Shown: in pieces, positions 24,937-31,987 of the stretch | How positions within the stretch are numbered: the stretch's first letter is position 1 | Layout: every line of letters begins with the position of its first letter | Origin: DASVTR01 sp033855775 | GTDB taxonomy: Bacteria > Acidobacteriota > Blastocatellia > Pyrinomonadales > Pyrinomonadaceae | DNA: 32,124 nucleotides | Direction: 5' to 3' | Assembly (NCBI GenBank): GCA_033855775.1 | Contig: JAWVFT010000045.1 | Location: forward strand, 1 to 32,124 | Made by a program: the position numbers and the translations under genes | The notes under the pieces: model-generated | The model's input: only the letters and a program-made list of their open reading frames with translations | Database searches by the model: none | Told to the model about the DNA's origin: nothing

Positions 24937-25286
24937 CGCAGCGTCAACACAAGCCGGAGCACATCGCCCCCCAATTTGGGGGAGGCAACATAATCTTTGG
25001 GGGAGACGAGACAAATCTTGGGGGACGCGACACAATCTTTGGGGGAGACAATATTATCTTTGGGGGAGATGATAAAAGTCTTGGGGGACGTGATAAAAGT
25101 CTTGGGGGAGACGATGTAAACATTGGGGGAGCAAATAATAATCTTGGGGGAGACGATATAAATATTGGGGGAGCAAGTAAAAGTATTGGGGGAGACTCCA
25201 TAAGCTTTGGGGGAGACGCTTTAAGGCTTGGGGGAGGCTCCATTTGCGATTCTTTTAGCTGTTCATGGCTTTCAAGGCCCCTGTAA
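24933..25286 (+). CDS. Possible 117-residue heptapeptide-repeat protein encoded by the 21-bp array
   Basis: The GTG at 24933 overlaps the upstream stop (GTGA). The product begins MTQRQHKPEHIAPQF and continues with about 12 repeats of seven residues, pattern [FLI]-G-G-[D/R/A/G]-[D/N/S/E]-x-[N/S/x] (for example FGGDDKS, LGGRDKS, IGGANNN). It ends DSFSCSWLSRPL. The frame stays open while other plus frames are closed by TAA, which favours coding. Against it, no SD is evident, there is no signal peptide, and the Gly codons are always GGG GGA. The repeat is shorter than the nine-residue RTX repeat and lacks GxGxD. A short beta-solenoid is conceivable. I do not recognise a family. The stretch may instead be an untranslated repeat element. 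Confidence 0.4.
   Translation: MTQRQHKPEHIAPQFGGGNIIFGGDETNLGGRDTIFGGDNIIFGGDDKSLGGRDKSLGGDDVNIGGANNNLGGDDINIGGASKSIGGDSISFGGDALRLGGGSICDSFSCSWLSRPL
24976..25235 (+). repeat. 13-copy 21-bp periodic array with invariant TTGGGGGA
   Basis: GGGGGA starts at 24978, 24999, 25020, 25041, 25062, 25083, 25104, 25125, 25146, 25167, 25188, 25209 and 25230, exactly 21 bp apart with no insertion or deletion. The two bases before each are always TT. The other 13 bases of each unit are AT-rich and variable (for example GACGATATAAATA against CGTGATAAAAGTC). A run of six C (24967-24972) just before the first unit forms an inverted partner, CCCCCAA. The array lies between the stop of the YncE-like gene and its terminator. 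It is not a CRISPR array. Confidence 0.95.
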
Positions 25287-25309
25287 CCAGAGAAAGCAGA
25301 CGAGCATAA

Positions 25310-25348
25310 AGAGAAGGCAGCGACGCACATTGGCTCGCTGCCTTCTCT
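25310..25348. terminator. Bidirectional terminator, 14-bp perfect stem
   Basis: AGAGAAGGCAGCGA (25310-25323) pairs exactly with TCGCTGCCTTCTCT (25335-25348) around an 11-nt loop. It is followed by CTTTGTCT on the plus strand and by TTTATG on the minus strand. It lies between the plus-strand array and the convergent Ig/LVIVD gene. The stem is flanked by two copies of AGCAGACGA (25295-25303 and 25358-25366, allowing one base of ambiguity at the first). Confidence 0.85.
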
Positions 25349-25389
25349 CTTTGTCTAAGCAGACGACTGCTCGCGCAATCAACTGCCTG

Positions 25390-27438
25390 TTATTTGCCCG
25401 GCTCGGTCGTTGAGCCTTTGACCTTCGGCCCGGCGAGTTTGACGACCCAGAGGCCGCTGTTAATGTCGTTGAAGTAGATGAGCCCGTTGTGCGGCTGCGC
25501 GCCCCATGTGAAGGGCAGGTTGGGACGATAGCCTTCGGGGTCGCCCGCCCAGAGGTGCGCGATTTCGCGTCCCTGCCGGTAGAGGTCGCCGCGCAGTTCG
25601 CCCGACACATCGACGACGCGCCCGCCGCCGTTGTAGTAACCCATGTACATCAAATCGTCTTCGACCCACATGTTGTGCGCCCCTGCCTCCGGCACGGGAT
25701 ATTCGGCCACCTTGCGCGGATGCTCAAGGTCTGAGACATCGACGACGTGAATGATGCCGCGCACGGGAATGCGCCGCTTGCTGGTGATGTCGAAGACCGG
25801 GGGAAAGACTTCATCGCCGACGAAGACGTAGTTCTTATAGCGGAAGACGGAGTGCGTGCCTGCGAGCCAGCCGTTGCCGTAGAGCTCGTAGTGATTGAAG
25901 GGCAAGCGACTGACGAGTTGCGGCTTTTCGGGGCTGCCGCCCTTGATGCCTTTGCCGACATCTAGGATGACGAGGCCGTCGCGCCAGTAAGCCAGATAGG
26001 CCAGCCCGTCTTTGACCTGTAGGTCGTGCAGGTAGCGGCCATGAACTTCTTCGCCCTCTTTGGTGCGCGTCGTCGTCGCCACGTCGCTCTGCACTTCCCA
26101 ACGCGCCACCTCCTTCGGATTCCTGACATCCGCGAAATCTATCACGCGCATAGAGCCGGTCGCGTCGTCCGTCAGGTAAACGTAATGACCATCAATGAAC
26201 GCGCTGTGGACGCCGCCCGTCACCGTCGCCGTATACTCTGAGACGACTTTCGGATGAGCCATGTCGGAGCTATCAAGAAAGACGATGCCGTTCTTTCTGT
26301 TCGATGCTCCCTCGCGCGTGATGACGGCGACTTTGCCGTCGGCGGTTGTGCTGACATCGTTGACGGTGCGCGCATCCACCTTCACTGTGTCCGTCAATTT
26401 AGGGTGCGCGGGGTCTGTGATGTCATAGACCAAAAGCTTGTCCGAGATGGTTGAGACGTAAGCGTAGTTGCCGAAAATCCATTGCTCGGCGGTCTGTATG
26501 ACGACGCCGTTGCCGTCCAGCATATTTTTCGACAAGGCGTGTCCGACAATCTCTATCTCGCGCTCGGCATTGCGCGGGGCGACGACGACGGAGGCGACAG
26601 CCTGCTGCGCTCCGCTGTTGGCCGTGACAACGTAAGTCCCCGGACGCTCCGCGACAAAGCCGCCGTCCGGGTCTATCGTCGCGCCTTCGCCGCTGACGGC
26701 CCAACGCGCCACGAAATTATTAACCTGATCGCCAGTCCCTTGCGCTCGCGCGTTGAAGCGCACGACATCGCCCGTCCGCGCGTTCGTCGCGCGCGGCTCG
26801 ATGCTCAGGCCGGTTATCGTGCTCTTGACTACCGTTATCGTGACGTTGCCGCTGCCGCTGCCGGAAGCGGCGCGCAGCGTGGCGCGTCCCGGCGCGATGC
26901 CCATCACAACGCCCGCCGCATCGACGCTGGCGACCGCCGGATTATCCGAAGTCCAACTGATAACGGCGTCGCTGCGCGGGTTGCCGTTTGACGTGCGGGC
27001 CATCGCGACGAGCTTGGTTGTTCCGCCGACGACGATGGGACGGCTCATCTGTTCCACGTCAATGCGCGCGACGGGCGTGGCCTTGACGAACACTTTGGTG
27101 AATCCGGCTTTGCCTCCGACCAGCGCGCCGACCATCACTTCGCCCGGCTGAAAAAAGTTGACCGTCCCGGTGTCGTCCGACACCGCCAAATCAAACGGCG
27201 CGGCGAACCATGCGGTGGGTTTGATATTAAGCGGATTGCCGTTAGCGTCCTTGGCGATGGCCGTGAATTTGAGCGGCTTGCCGACTTCTGCTTCAGCCCC
27301 CGCCGGAGTCAGTTCCACGCTTTGCACAGCGGACACGGCTGGCGTCGGCTGCGCTTGCTGCGCCACAGCATTCTGCGCGCAGGCAAGCAACATGGCGCAC
27401 ACCAAAATCAGGATAAAGGAACGCGAAGCTTTCTGCAT
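25390..27438 (-). CDS. Ig-like plus LVIVD beta-propeller exported protein, possible lipoprotein
   Basis: 682 residues from ATG 27438, chosen because GGAGG lies about 7 nt upstream. Six extra codons are open before it. The N-terminal SFILILVCAMLLACAQNAVA contains a possible lipobox ending at Cys20. Cleavage after AVA-Q is the alternative. Three Ig-like modules follow, Big_2 type, at about 38-120, 122-204 and 206-288. The second reads SWTSDNPAVASVDAAGVVMG and IAPGRATLRA. From about 295 an LVIVD-type propeller appears: NYAYVSTISDKLLVYDITDP, GIVFLDSSDMAHPKVVSEYT, HYVYLTDDATGSMRVIDFAD, LAYLAYWRDGLVILDVG, and RGIIHVVDVSDLEHPRKVAE. It ends near NGLIYFNDINSGLWVVKLAG. It is presumed periplasmic or surface exposed. 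The ligand is unknown. It converges on the array-bearing unit. Confidence 0.88.
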   Translation of the reverse strand: MQKASRSFILILVCAMLLACAQNAVAQQAQPTPAVSAVQSVELTPAGAEAEVGKPLKFTAIAKDANGNPLNIKPTAWFAAPFDLAVSDDTGTVNFFQPGEVMVGALVGGKAGFTKVFVKATPVARIDVEQMSRPIVVGGTTKLVAMARTSNGNPRSDAVISWTSDNPAVASVDAAGVVMGIAPGRATLRAASGSGSGNVTITVVKSTITGLSIEPRATNARTGDVVRFNARAQGTGDQVNNFVARWAVSGEGATIDPDGGFVAERPGTYVVTANSGAQQAVASVVVAPRNAEREIEIVGHALSKNMLDGNGVVIQTAEQWIFGNYAYVSTISDKLLVYDITDPAHPKLTDTVKVDARTVNDVSTTADGKVAVITREGASNRKNGIVFLDSSDMAHPKVVSEYTATVTGGVHSAFIDGHYVYLTDDATGSMRVIDFADVRNPKEVARWEVQSDVATTTRTKEGEEVHGRYLHDLQVKDGLAYLAYWRDGLVILDVGKGIKGGSPEKPQLVSRLPFNHYELYGNGWLAGTHSVFRYKNYVFVGDEVFPPVFDITSKRRIPVRGIIHVVDVSDLEHPRKVAEYPVPEAGAHNMWVEDDLMYMGYYNGGGRVVDVSGELRGDLYRQGREIAHLWAGDPEGYRPNLPFTWGAQPHNGLIYFNDINSGLWVVKLAGPKVKGSTTEPGK

Positions 27439-27583
27439 AAAGACCTCCAGGAGCAATCCAGTTTAAAAATTCAGGCGCTATCTTATTCCTTGCCCTCAGC
27501 GGCAGCAAGAAGAAAGCGTGGCGGCGGGGCGCAGCTATTCGCCGTCCGGCAAGACGGCCCGGCTCAAAGCTCTGCGCGCCAAT

Positions 27584-29035
27584 CTAGGTCAGCAACTTTG
27601 TTGGAATATCTTCGAGAGAGAAAGGCAATCTGTTTTGTTCGGAGTCGCTCGAAGGATGAAGCATTTGGAAGCGCGCGGTGATGAAGCGCGCGACGTTGAC
27701 GCCTAGACTGGCGTCCAACTCGCACAACTGCTCGGCCAGCGCTCTTTGCGAGACGCGACCGAAAGCGCGTTGGAGTTCGAACGCCGCCGCCGTCGCTCCT
27801 TCGGCTATTATCATCTCGAAATCGTTGCCGCCGCGCTCCAATCGTTTCGTGAAATTGAGCAAGCTCATGCGCCCTTCGTTATGAATCGTGCCGGTGACGA
27901 CGACGACCAGATGGCGCGCTTCCGTCTCAATCTTTGTGCTTATCGCGCGGCGCGCAAAGGCCGGAGTTAGATTCCCGTCCCGCAACACGATGAGGAACAT
28001 CTCTTCGCAGACGCGCACCATCATCCGCGCCTCGCCGTCGCCCGCCGGAGGCTCCACGACGATTTCGCTTTCCGGGATGCCGAAGCCGCGCAGCACGGCA
28101 TGCAGGCGATTGACCAGCCAAGCCCCGTCGTCCAGCAGAGCGGACGCCAGCCGCGTCGGGGCGAAGACCTCTTCAATCTTCTCATCTGCGATGGCCGCGC
28201 CGCACACGCTGCACCATGCATGGCTGATGGTCATGACGGCCAACGCATCCGCCGAAGGAAGGCTGAACAAAGTGTGGCCGGACGTGCGACAATTGACCAG
28301 CACCTCGCGTCGCAGCAACCCGACTTCCAACAGTTTGTTCGCAGTAAATTCAGACGGCGCGTTCAACTCGCCCGACGCAGGATTCAGCGGAAAGCCCTCG
28401 GCGTATGCTTCCTTGGCGCGGCGCAAAAACAATCGGTTGTAATCATCGTCCAGCGATTCAGCCGCGCGCACACGCTCCGCATCATTCTCCCTGCAAACTA
28501 TCGTTGACAAAGCATCTGCATCCTGTCTGGCGATGAAGCGCAGAAAGCCTTGATGAATCGAAGAATTATTTTGCCGCCAGAGCGTCAACTTCGTCGCGTC
28601 ATCTTCGCGCCTGCTGCCGCTGCTGCTGGCCGCGTCGCCCGCCTCCGCCAGTGTCAGGCTAATCGCCTGACAAAAAGCGTCGAGCTTGCGCAAAGGCTCC
28701 GCCGTTTGTCGCTCATAAACTATCCCTGCGCGCATTCCCTTCGACGTTGACGCCAAGCCTTCGAACAAGAGGAACAGCACATGGTCTGCAAAGCAGAAGA
28801 GGTCGCCCTGAACGTACTGGTTCGGCCCATCTGCATGAACGAGCGCGGCTATGAGACGCTCCATCTCCGCGGCCCGCTCAGGGTCCGGCAACGATTGGCT
28901 GTAGCAACTCAAGCGCGTCGAGCGGATGAGCGGAACGAACTGCCTCTCCTGCAACTTGGACAACAAACGCAGGCGCGCTTCGTCGTCCGGCTGATGCTCC
29001 AAAATTCTACTAGCGAGGAATAGCATCTCTCTCAT
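27584..29035 (-). CDS. Unrecognised 483-residue protein with a C/H...CxxC metal-site candidate
   Basis: 483 residues. I do not recognise it. There is no signal peptide or membrane segment, so it is cytoplasmic. Residues 1-215 are mainly helical (LLSKLQERQFVPLIRSTRLS, then LDAFCQAISLTLAEAG). Around 226-296 a segment looks like a small helical domain with a degenerate zinc ribbon: FTANKLLEVGLLRREVLVNC (Cys249), SGHTLF (His254), then AWCSVCGAAIADEKIEEVF (Cys275, Cys278). Residues 300-415 read as alternating beta/alpha (RMMVRVCEEMFLIVLRDGN, RHLVVVVTGTIHNEGRMSLL), perhaps a restriction-endonuclease-like fold without clear catalytic residues. It is the last gene of a minus-strand cluster, 74 bp after the DUF4388 gene. 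The name of any family and the function are unknown. Confidence 0.75.
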   Translation of the reverse strand: MREMLFLASRILEHQPDDEARLRLLSKLQERQFVPLIRSTRLSCYSQSLPDPERAAEMERLIAALVHADGPNQYVQGDLFCFADHVLFLLFEGLASTSKGMRAGIVYERQTAEPLRKLDAFCQAISLTLAEAGDAASSSGSRREDDATKLTLWRQNNSSIHQGFLRFIARQDADALSTIVCRENDAERVRAAESLDDDYNRLFLRRAKEAYAEGFPLNPASGELNAPSEFTANKLLEVGLLRREVLVNCRTSGHTLFSLPSADALAVMTISHAWCSVCGAAIADEKIEEVFAPTRLASALLDDGAWLVNRLHAVLRGFGIPESEIVVEPPAGDGEARMMVRVCEEMFLIVLRDGNLTPAFARRAISTKIETEARHLVVVVTGTIHNEGRMSLLNFTKRLERGGNDFEMIIAEGATAAAFELQRAFGRVSQRALAEQLCELDASLGVNVARFITARFQMLHPSSDSEQNRLPFSLEDIPTKLLT

Positions 29036-29109
29036 CCGCCTCCCATCATCGCCGTCAACTCATCTTGCGCCCGCGCGCCGCTCTTTCTAGCTTTGCGTCA
29101 CACGTCGAA

Positions 29110-29955
29110 TCATTCGGGCGCGTTAATCCTGACCATCACAGTCTCCTGCCCTGTTGCCGTCGCGGCGTAGCGACGCGAGCGCGCCAGCCTCAAGGCCAGA
29201 GCCTCGTAAGCTTCCATGCCGGGACGATGCTCCGCGACGAACGCCTGCGTCACGCGCCCCCGCTCAAGGCGCACCGCGACCTTTATCGTCTGCGCGCCCG
29301 CGCCCGCCACATCGCTTCCGCCGCTGCTGCTGACAGCATTGCTCTTCTGGCCTATCTCCGACAGCGCGGCGGTGATGTCCCTGCGAATCAGCCAGCGCGT
29401 CACCAGGACCACGGTTGCTAAGCTCACTAACAAAGAGATGATGGCGCTGGCGATTAAGACGCGGCGGTTGCGGCGGCGGCTGGCGCGCTCCAAAGACGAA
29501 GGCGGCAGAGCCAGAACTTCCCTCGCCGCCGGCAAAGCTTCGGGCTCGATTTCAACGGTCATCACAGTCGCGGGCTTTGAAGCCTCCGCGACCGCCGCGC
29601 CATTTGACGGCGCAGCGTCAACCTCGACGGTCTTCTCTTCCCAACAGCCGAGCAATTCTAAAATCACTTTTTGCGACGACTCGTTAATGGAACGGCGCGG
29701 CGGCGGAATCAAGGGGTTGAAGTTGAACGAAGCGTTCGGTTGCGAGAGCGCGACCAGCACGGCCTGCAAGCCGCCCATGCTGTTGAGTTGCGCGTCCACC
29801 AGATTTCCTTCCCAAAAATAGAGCGAGCAAGGGCTGATTGCATATTCAATCAACAAACGCCCTGTCTTGCGCTGGCGGCGCAGAATGCTAATCAAGTCCG
29901 CCAGCGGATACTCGTTCAGGTGGCCCGTCAAGGCTATAAAACTCGCGCTTTGCAT
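29110..29955 (-). CDS. DUF4388 domain, transmembrane helix and TonB-C-like periplasmic domain
   Basis: 281 residues from ATG 29955, 11 bp after the stop of the upstream gene. The frame is open 20 codons further into that gene, without support. Residues 5-100 match the DUF4388 pattern (ALTGHLNEYPLADLISILRR, then KTGRLLIEYAISPCSLYFWE and GNLVDAQLNSMGGLQAVLVA), which is common in gliding, signalling and polarity proteins. A basic stretch (RRRNRR) precedes a transmembrane helix at about 166-190 (VLIASAIISLLVSLATVVLV). Residues 222-281 (IKVAVRLERGRVTQAFVAEH, ALRLARSRRY, ETVMVRINAP) resemble the C-terminal domain of TonB-type energy transducers. The layout suggests a cytoplasmic sensor linked across the inner membrane to a periplasmic part. 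The role is inferred. Confidence 0.8.
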   Translation of the reverse strand: MQSASFIALTGHLNEYPLADLISILRRQRKTGRLLIEYAISPCSLYFWEGNLVDAQLNSMGGLQAVLVALSQPNASFNFNPLIPPPRRSINESSQKVILELLGCWEEKTVEVDAAPSNGAAVAEASKPATVMTVEIEPEALPAAREVLALPPSSLERASRRRNRRVLIASAIISLLVSLATVVLVTRWLIRRDITAALSEIGQKSNAVSSSGGSDVAGAGAQTIKVAVRLERGRVTQAFVAEHRPGMEAYEALALRLARSRRYAATATGQETVMVRINAPE

Positions 29956-29966
29956 CCCGTCTCTCT

Positions 29967-30977
29967 TCAACCTCTGAGCAGCATTTTGATGTCGCGTTCG
30001 CTGACAATCTTCCAACCGTCGCCCGTCAATTGCCAGCCCAGTTGTTGCATGACTTTGCCGCGACGCTCGCGACCGTTCACCTTCATCACATACTCTTTAT
30101 TGAACAACATAGTGGCCGCGCGCCCGTCACCGCTCAGCGTGATTTCCGGCGCGCCCGCCCTCACTTCGATGGCCTCCGAGCGCTCGAACAAGCGCGCACG
30201 GTCAGCCCGCACAACTTCCTGAGAAACATTCCGGGCGCGATAGAACGCGTCCAGCTTCAAGCTATAAAACTTCAACAACGCTTCGAGGTCGCGCGCGTTG
30301 GCAGCGGCAAGCCAGCCGTCGAACGCGCCGCGCAGAGACGCAAAGTCGCCTGCCGCAACCTGCACGCTCGAAGGAAGGTCCGGCTTCGAGGGATTCGCTT
30401 TAACTATCTCTTCGATACTCTGGTCGTAATAATAAGTGATGTTCCGGTAGGTGACTTCCGTAGGCTGTTGGGCCAGCTTGTTCCCCTGATAGACGAGCGT
30501 GGAAGCAATCATCTTGACCCAGTTGCCCACCGAGTCATACTCGTATGTATAGAGTTCCTTCCGCAGGATGTCCCTGTTATCTCCGCGCAGCGTCATCTCG
30601 CTGATGTTGCCCTTGTCATCGTACGTGTATTCCTCTTCGCCGACCTGCGCGTTGATGGGAACCATGTAAAACGTATTCTCGACTCTCTGGCCCTGACGGT
30701 CATAGCTCGTCAGTTCTAACAACTGGCGCGGCCCTTCGATGAGCTTGCCCGCATTGGGCAACAACTTTGCTATCTCCGCCCGCACACGATTGACCGGGCC
30801 ACTTAGCCCGTCGCGCTCTTTGTCGTTGCCCGGCTGTGCGATTGCGGAGACTGGCTGCGCAGCGGCAGCGGGATTCGGCTGCGTCCATTTTGTGGAGATG
30901 AAAAAGCCGACCGCGAAACCGATGACGGCTAACAGCAGCAGGCCAATCAATCCAAGTGAGTAGATTTTTCGGGACAT
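29967..30977 (-). CDS. Membrane-anchored NTF2-like (Cds6/SnoaL-type) protein
   Basis: 336 residues. One N-terminal transmembrane helix or signal anchor (about 6-27: YSLGLIGLLLLAVIGFAVGF) precedes an Ala/Pro/Gln-rich linker. Residues 85-165 have a YD/RHS-like pattern (EEEYTYDDKGNISEMTLRGD, YTYEYDSVGNWVKMIAST). Residues 215-336 form an NTF2-like cone: FDGWLAAANARDLEALLKFY, then SEAIEVRAGAPEITLSGDGR, and GWQLTGDGWKIVSERD. This last part resembles the C-terminal domain seen in Cds6-type L,D-transpeptidase-associated proteins. It is probably periplasmic. No catalytic residues can be assigned. It is the first gene of the minus-strand cluster ending at 27584. Confidence 0.8.
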   Translation of the reverse strand: MSRKIYSLGLIGLLLLAVIGFAVGFFISTKWTQPNPAAAAQPVSAIAQPGNDKERDGLSGPVNRVRAEIAKLLPNAGKLIEGPRQLLELTSYDRQGQRVENTFYMVPINAQVGEEEYTYDDKGNISEMTLRGDNRDILRKELYTYEYDSVGNWVKMIASTLVYQGNKLAQQPTEVTYRNITYYYDQSIEEIVKANPSKPDLPSSVQVAAGDFASLRGAFDGWLAAANARDLEALLKFYSLKLDAFYRARNVSQEVVRADRARLFERSEAIEVRAGAPEITLSGDGRAATMLFNKEYVMKVNGRERRGKVMQQLGWQLTGDGWKIVSERDIKMLLRG

Positions 30978-31231
30978 CTGACGGGCTTCCAGATTCGTTC
31001 GCGGCGCGCGAGATGCCGCGCATATTTTGTTCAGGCCATATTTTAGGCCGTGACGATTTTAGTCTACATATCGCGCCGACAAGCAAGGCAATATACAACA
31101 TTTTGTAGCAGACCGCATTCGATTTTCGGCGCGGTTTCGCTTCCGGCAAGTCGCCGCCAGGTTGCGCGGCCACAGCGCGGCGGCTGAAGCGGCCCGCTCC
31201 GCGGCGCGCAAGAGCGAGGCTCGCAAAAGTC
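30978..31231. other. Divergent intergenic region between the NTF2-like and TetR genes
   Basis: No gene is seen. It must hold the promoter of the minus-strand cluster. A minus-strand TAAAAT near 31060 could be a -10 box, but no convincing -35 box is at 16-18 bp. GGCC repeats flank ATATTTTA (31034-31049) as a small inverted repeat. The right half (31100-31230) is very GC-rich and has no supported feature. Confidence 0.35.
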
Positions 31232-31261
31232 TTGATTTAAAACGAACGTTCGTGCTATATA
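31232..31261 (+). promoter_or_regulatory. TetR promoter with palindromic operator between -35 and -10
   Basis: TTGATT (31232-31237) and TATATA (31256-31261) are separated by 18 bp, a good sigma-70-type promoter. The spacer contains the 12-bp perfect palindrome ACGAACGTTCGT (31242-31253). A TetR dimer bound there would block RNA polymerase. It lies 28 bp before the regulator's start codon, so autorepression is the likely arrangement. Confidence 0.7.
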
Positions 31262-31288
31262 CTTGCGAGCTAAATTAAAGAGGCTTTT

Positions 31289-31987
31289 TTGGAAACTATT
31301 AAAGAGACAAAACCGGCGGCGACGGGGCGCAAGGCGCAGGGGGCGCGCACGCGTCAGGCGATTCTGGAAACTGCCGTCGATGTGGCTTCGGCGGAAGGCT
31401 TGGAGGGCTTGACCATCGGGCGTCTCGCCACGGAACTCTCCTTGAGCAAGAGCGGGCTGTTCGCTCACTTCGGCTCAAAAGAGGATTTGCAACTGGCGAC
31501 GGTCGAGGCGGCGCGCGCAATCTTTATACGGGAGGTCGTCGGCCCGGCCTTCGAGGCTGAGAACGCGATGCCGCGCCTCTGGAAGCTGTGCGAGATTTGG
31601 CTCGACTATGTGCAGGGCGGAGTCTTTCGCGGTGGTTGTTTCTTTGCCGCCGCCGCCGCCGAGTTTGACAGCCGTCCGGGGCCAGTGCGCGACCGCATCG
31701 CCGCCATCATGAAAGAGTGGCTCTCGACACTCCGGCGCGCGGTGGTCGCGGCGCAGGAGGCAGGGCAGATGGACACTTCGGTTGACCCGACTCAACTCGC
31801 TTTCGAGTTCAACGCCCTCGAACTGGGAGCCAACTGGGCTTTCCAACTTTACGGCGACAGGCAAGCTTTTGCGCGAGCGCGCGAGGCTATCCTTGAACGC
31901 CTGCGCCGCGCTTCAACGTCGAGCGGCGCGAAACTTTTGCCGTCGCTCAAAGCGAAACGGCGTGGCCGCGCGCCAGCGCGCTCTTGA
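31289..31987 (+). CDS. TetR/AcrR-family transcriptional repressor
   Basis: 232 residues from TTG 31289, with AAAGAGG about 6 nt upstream. The N-terminal DNA-binding domain (about 18-65) reads ARTRQAILETAVDVASAEGL, then IGRLATELSLSKSGLFAHFG and SKEDLQLATVEAA, the standard TetR helix-turn-helix. The C-terminal ligand domain contains GGVFRGGCFFAAAAAEFDSR, similar to the TetR_C group often found beside genes for small-molecule metabolism or efflux. The tail after residue 205 is basic and probably disordered. The ligand is unknown. The palindrome in its own promoter suggests autoregulation. The target genes may lie downstream, outside the window. Confidence 0.9.
   Translation: METIKETKPAATGRKAQGARTRQAILETAVDVASAEGLEGLTIGRLATELSLSKSGLFAHFGSKEDLQLATVEAARAIFIREVVGPAFEAENAMPRLWKLCEIWLDYVQGGVFRGGCFFAAAAAEFDSRPGPVRDRIAAIMKEWLSTLRRAVVAAQEAGQMDTSVDPTQLAFEFNALELGANWAFQLYGDRQAFARAREAILERLRRASTSSGAKLLPSLKAKRRGRAPARS

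Noticed and set aside
24976..25235. GGGGGA array as a CRISPR locus
   Set aside because: The repeated core is only 8 bp with 13-bp gaps. There are no 23-37-bp repeats, no spacers of normal length and no cas genes.
24976..25235. GGGGGA array as a classic intramolecular G-quadruplex
   Set aside because: G-runs are separated by 16 bases, far longer than usual quadruplex loops. Folding is not impossible but is not the simplest reading.
24933..25286. RTX calcium-binding repeats
   Set aside because: The unit is seven residues without the GxGxD part of the nine-residue RTX motif.
24944..25330. Minus-strand proline-rich frame (SPPK/RPPR repeats) across the array
   Set aside because: It is the complement of the G-runs, starts within the terminator and lacks an SD. 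It is most likely a by-product of the periodic sequence.
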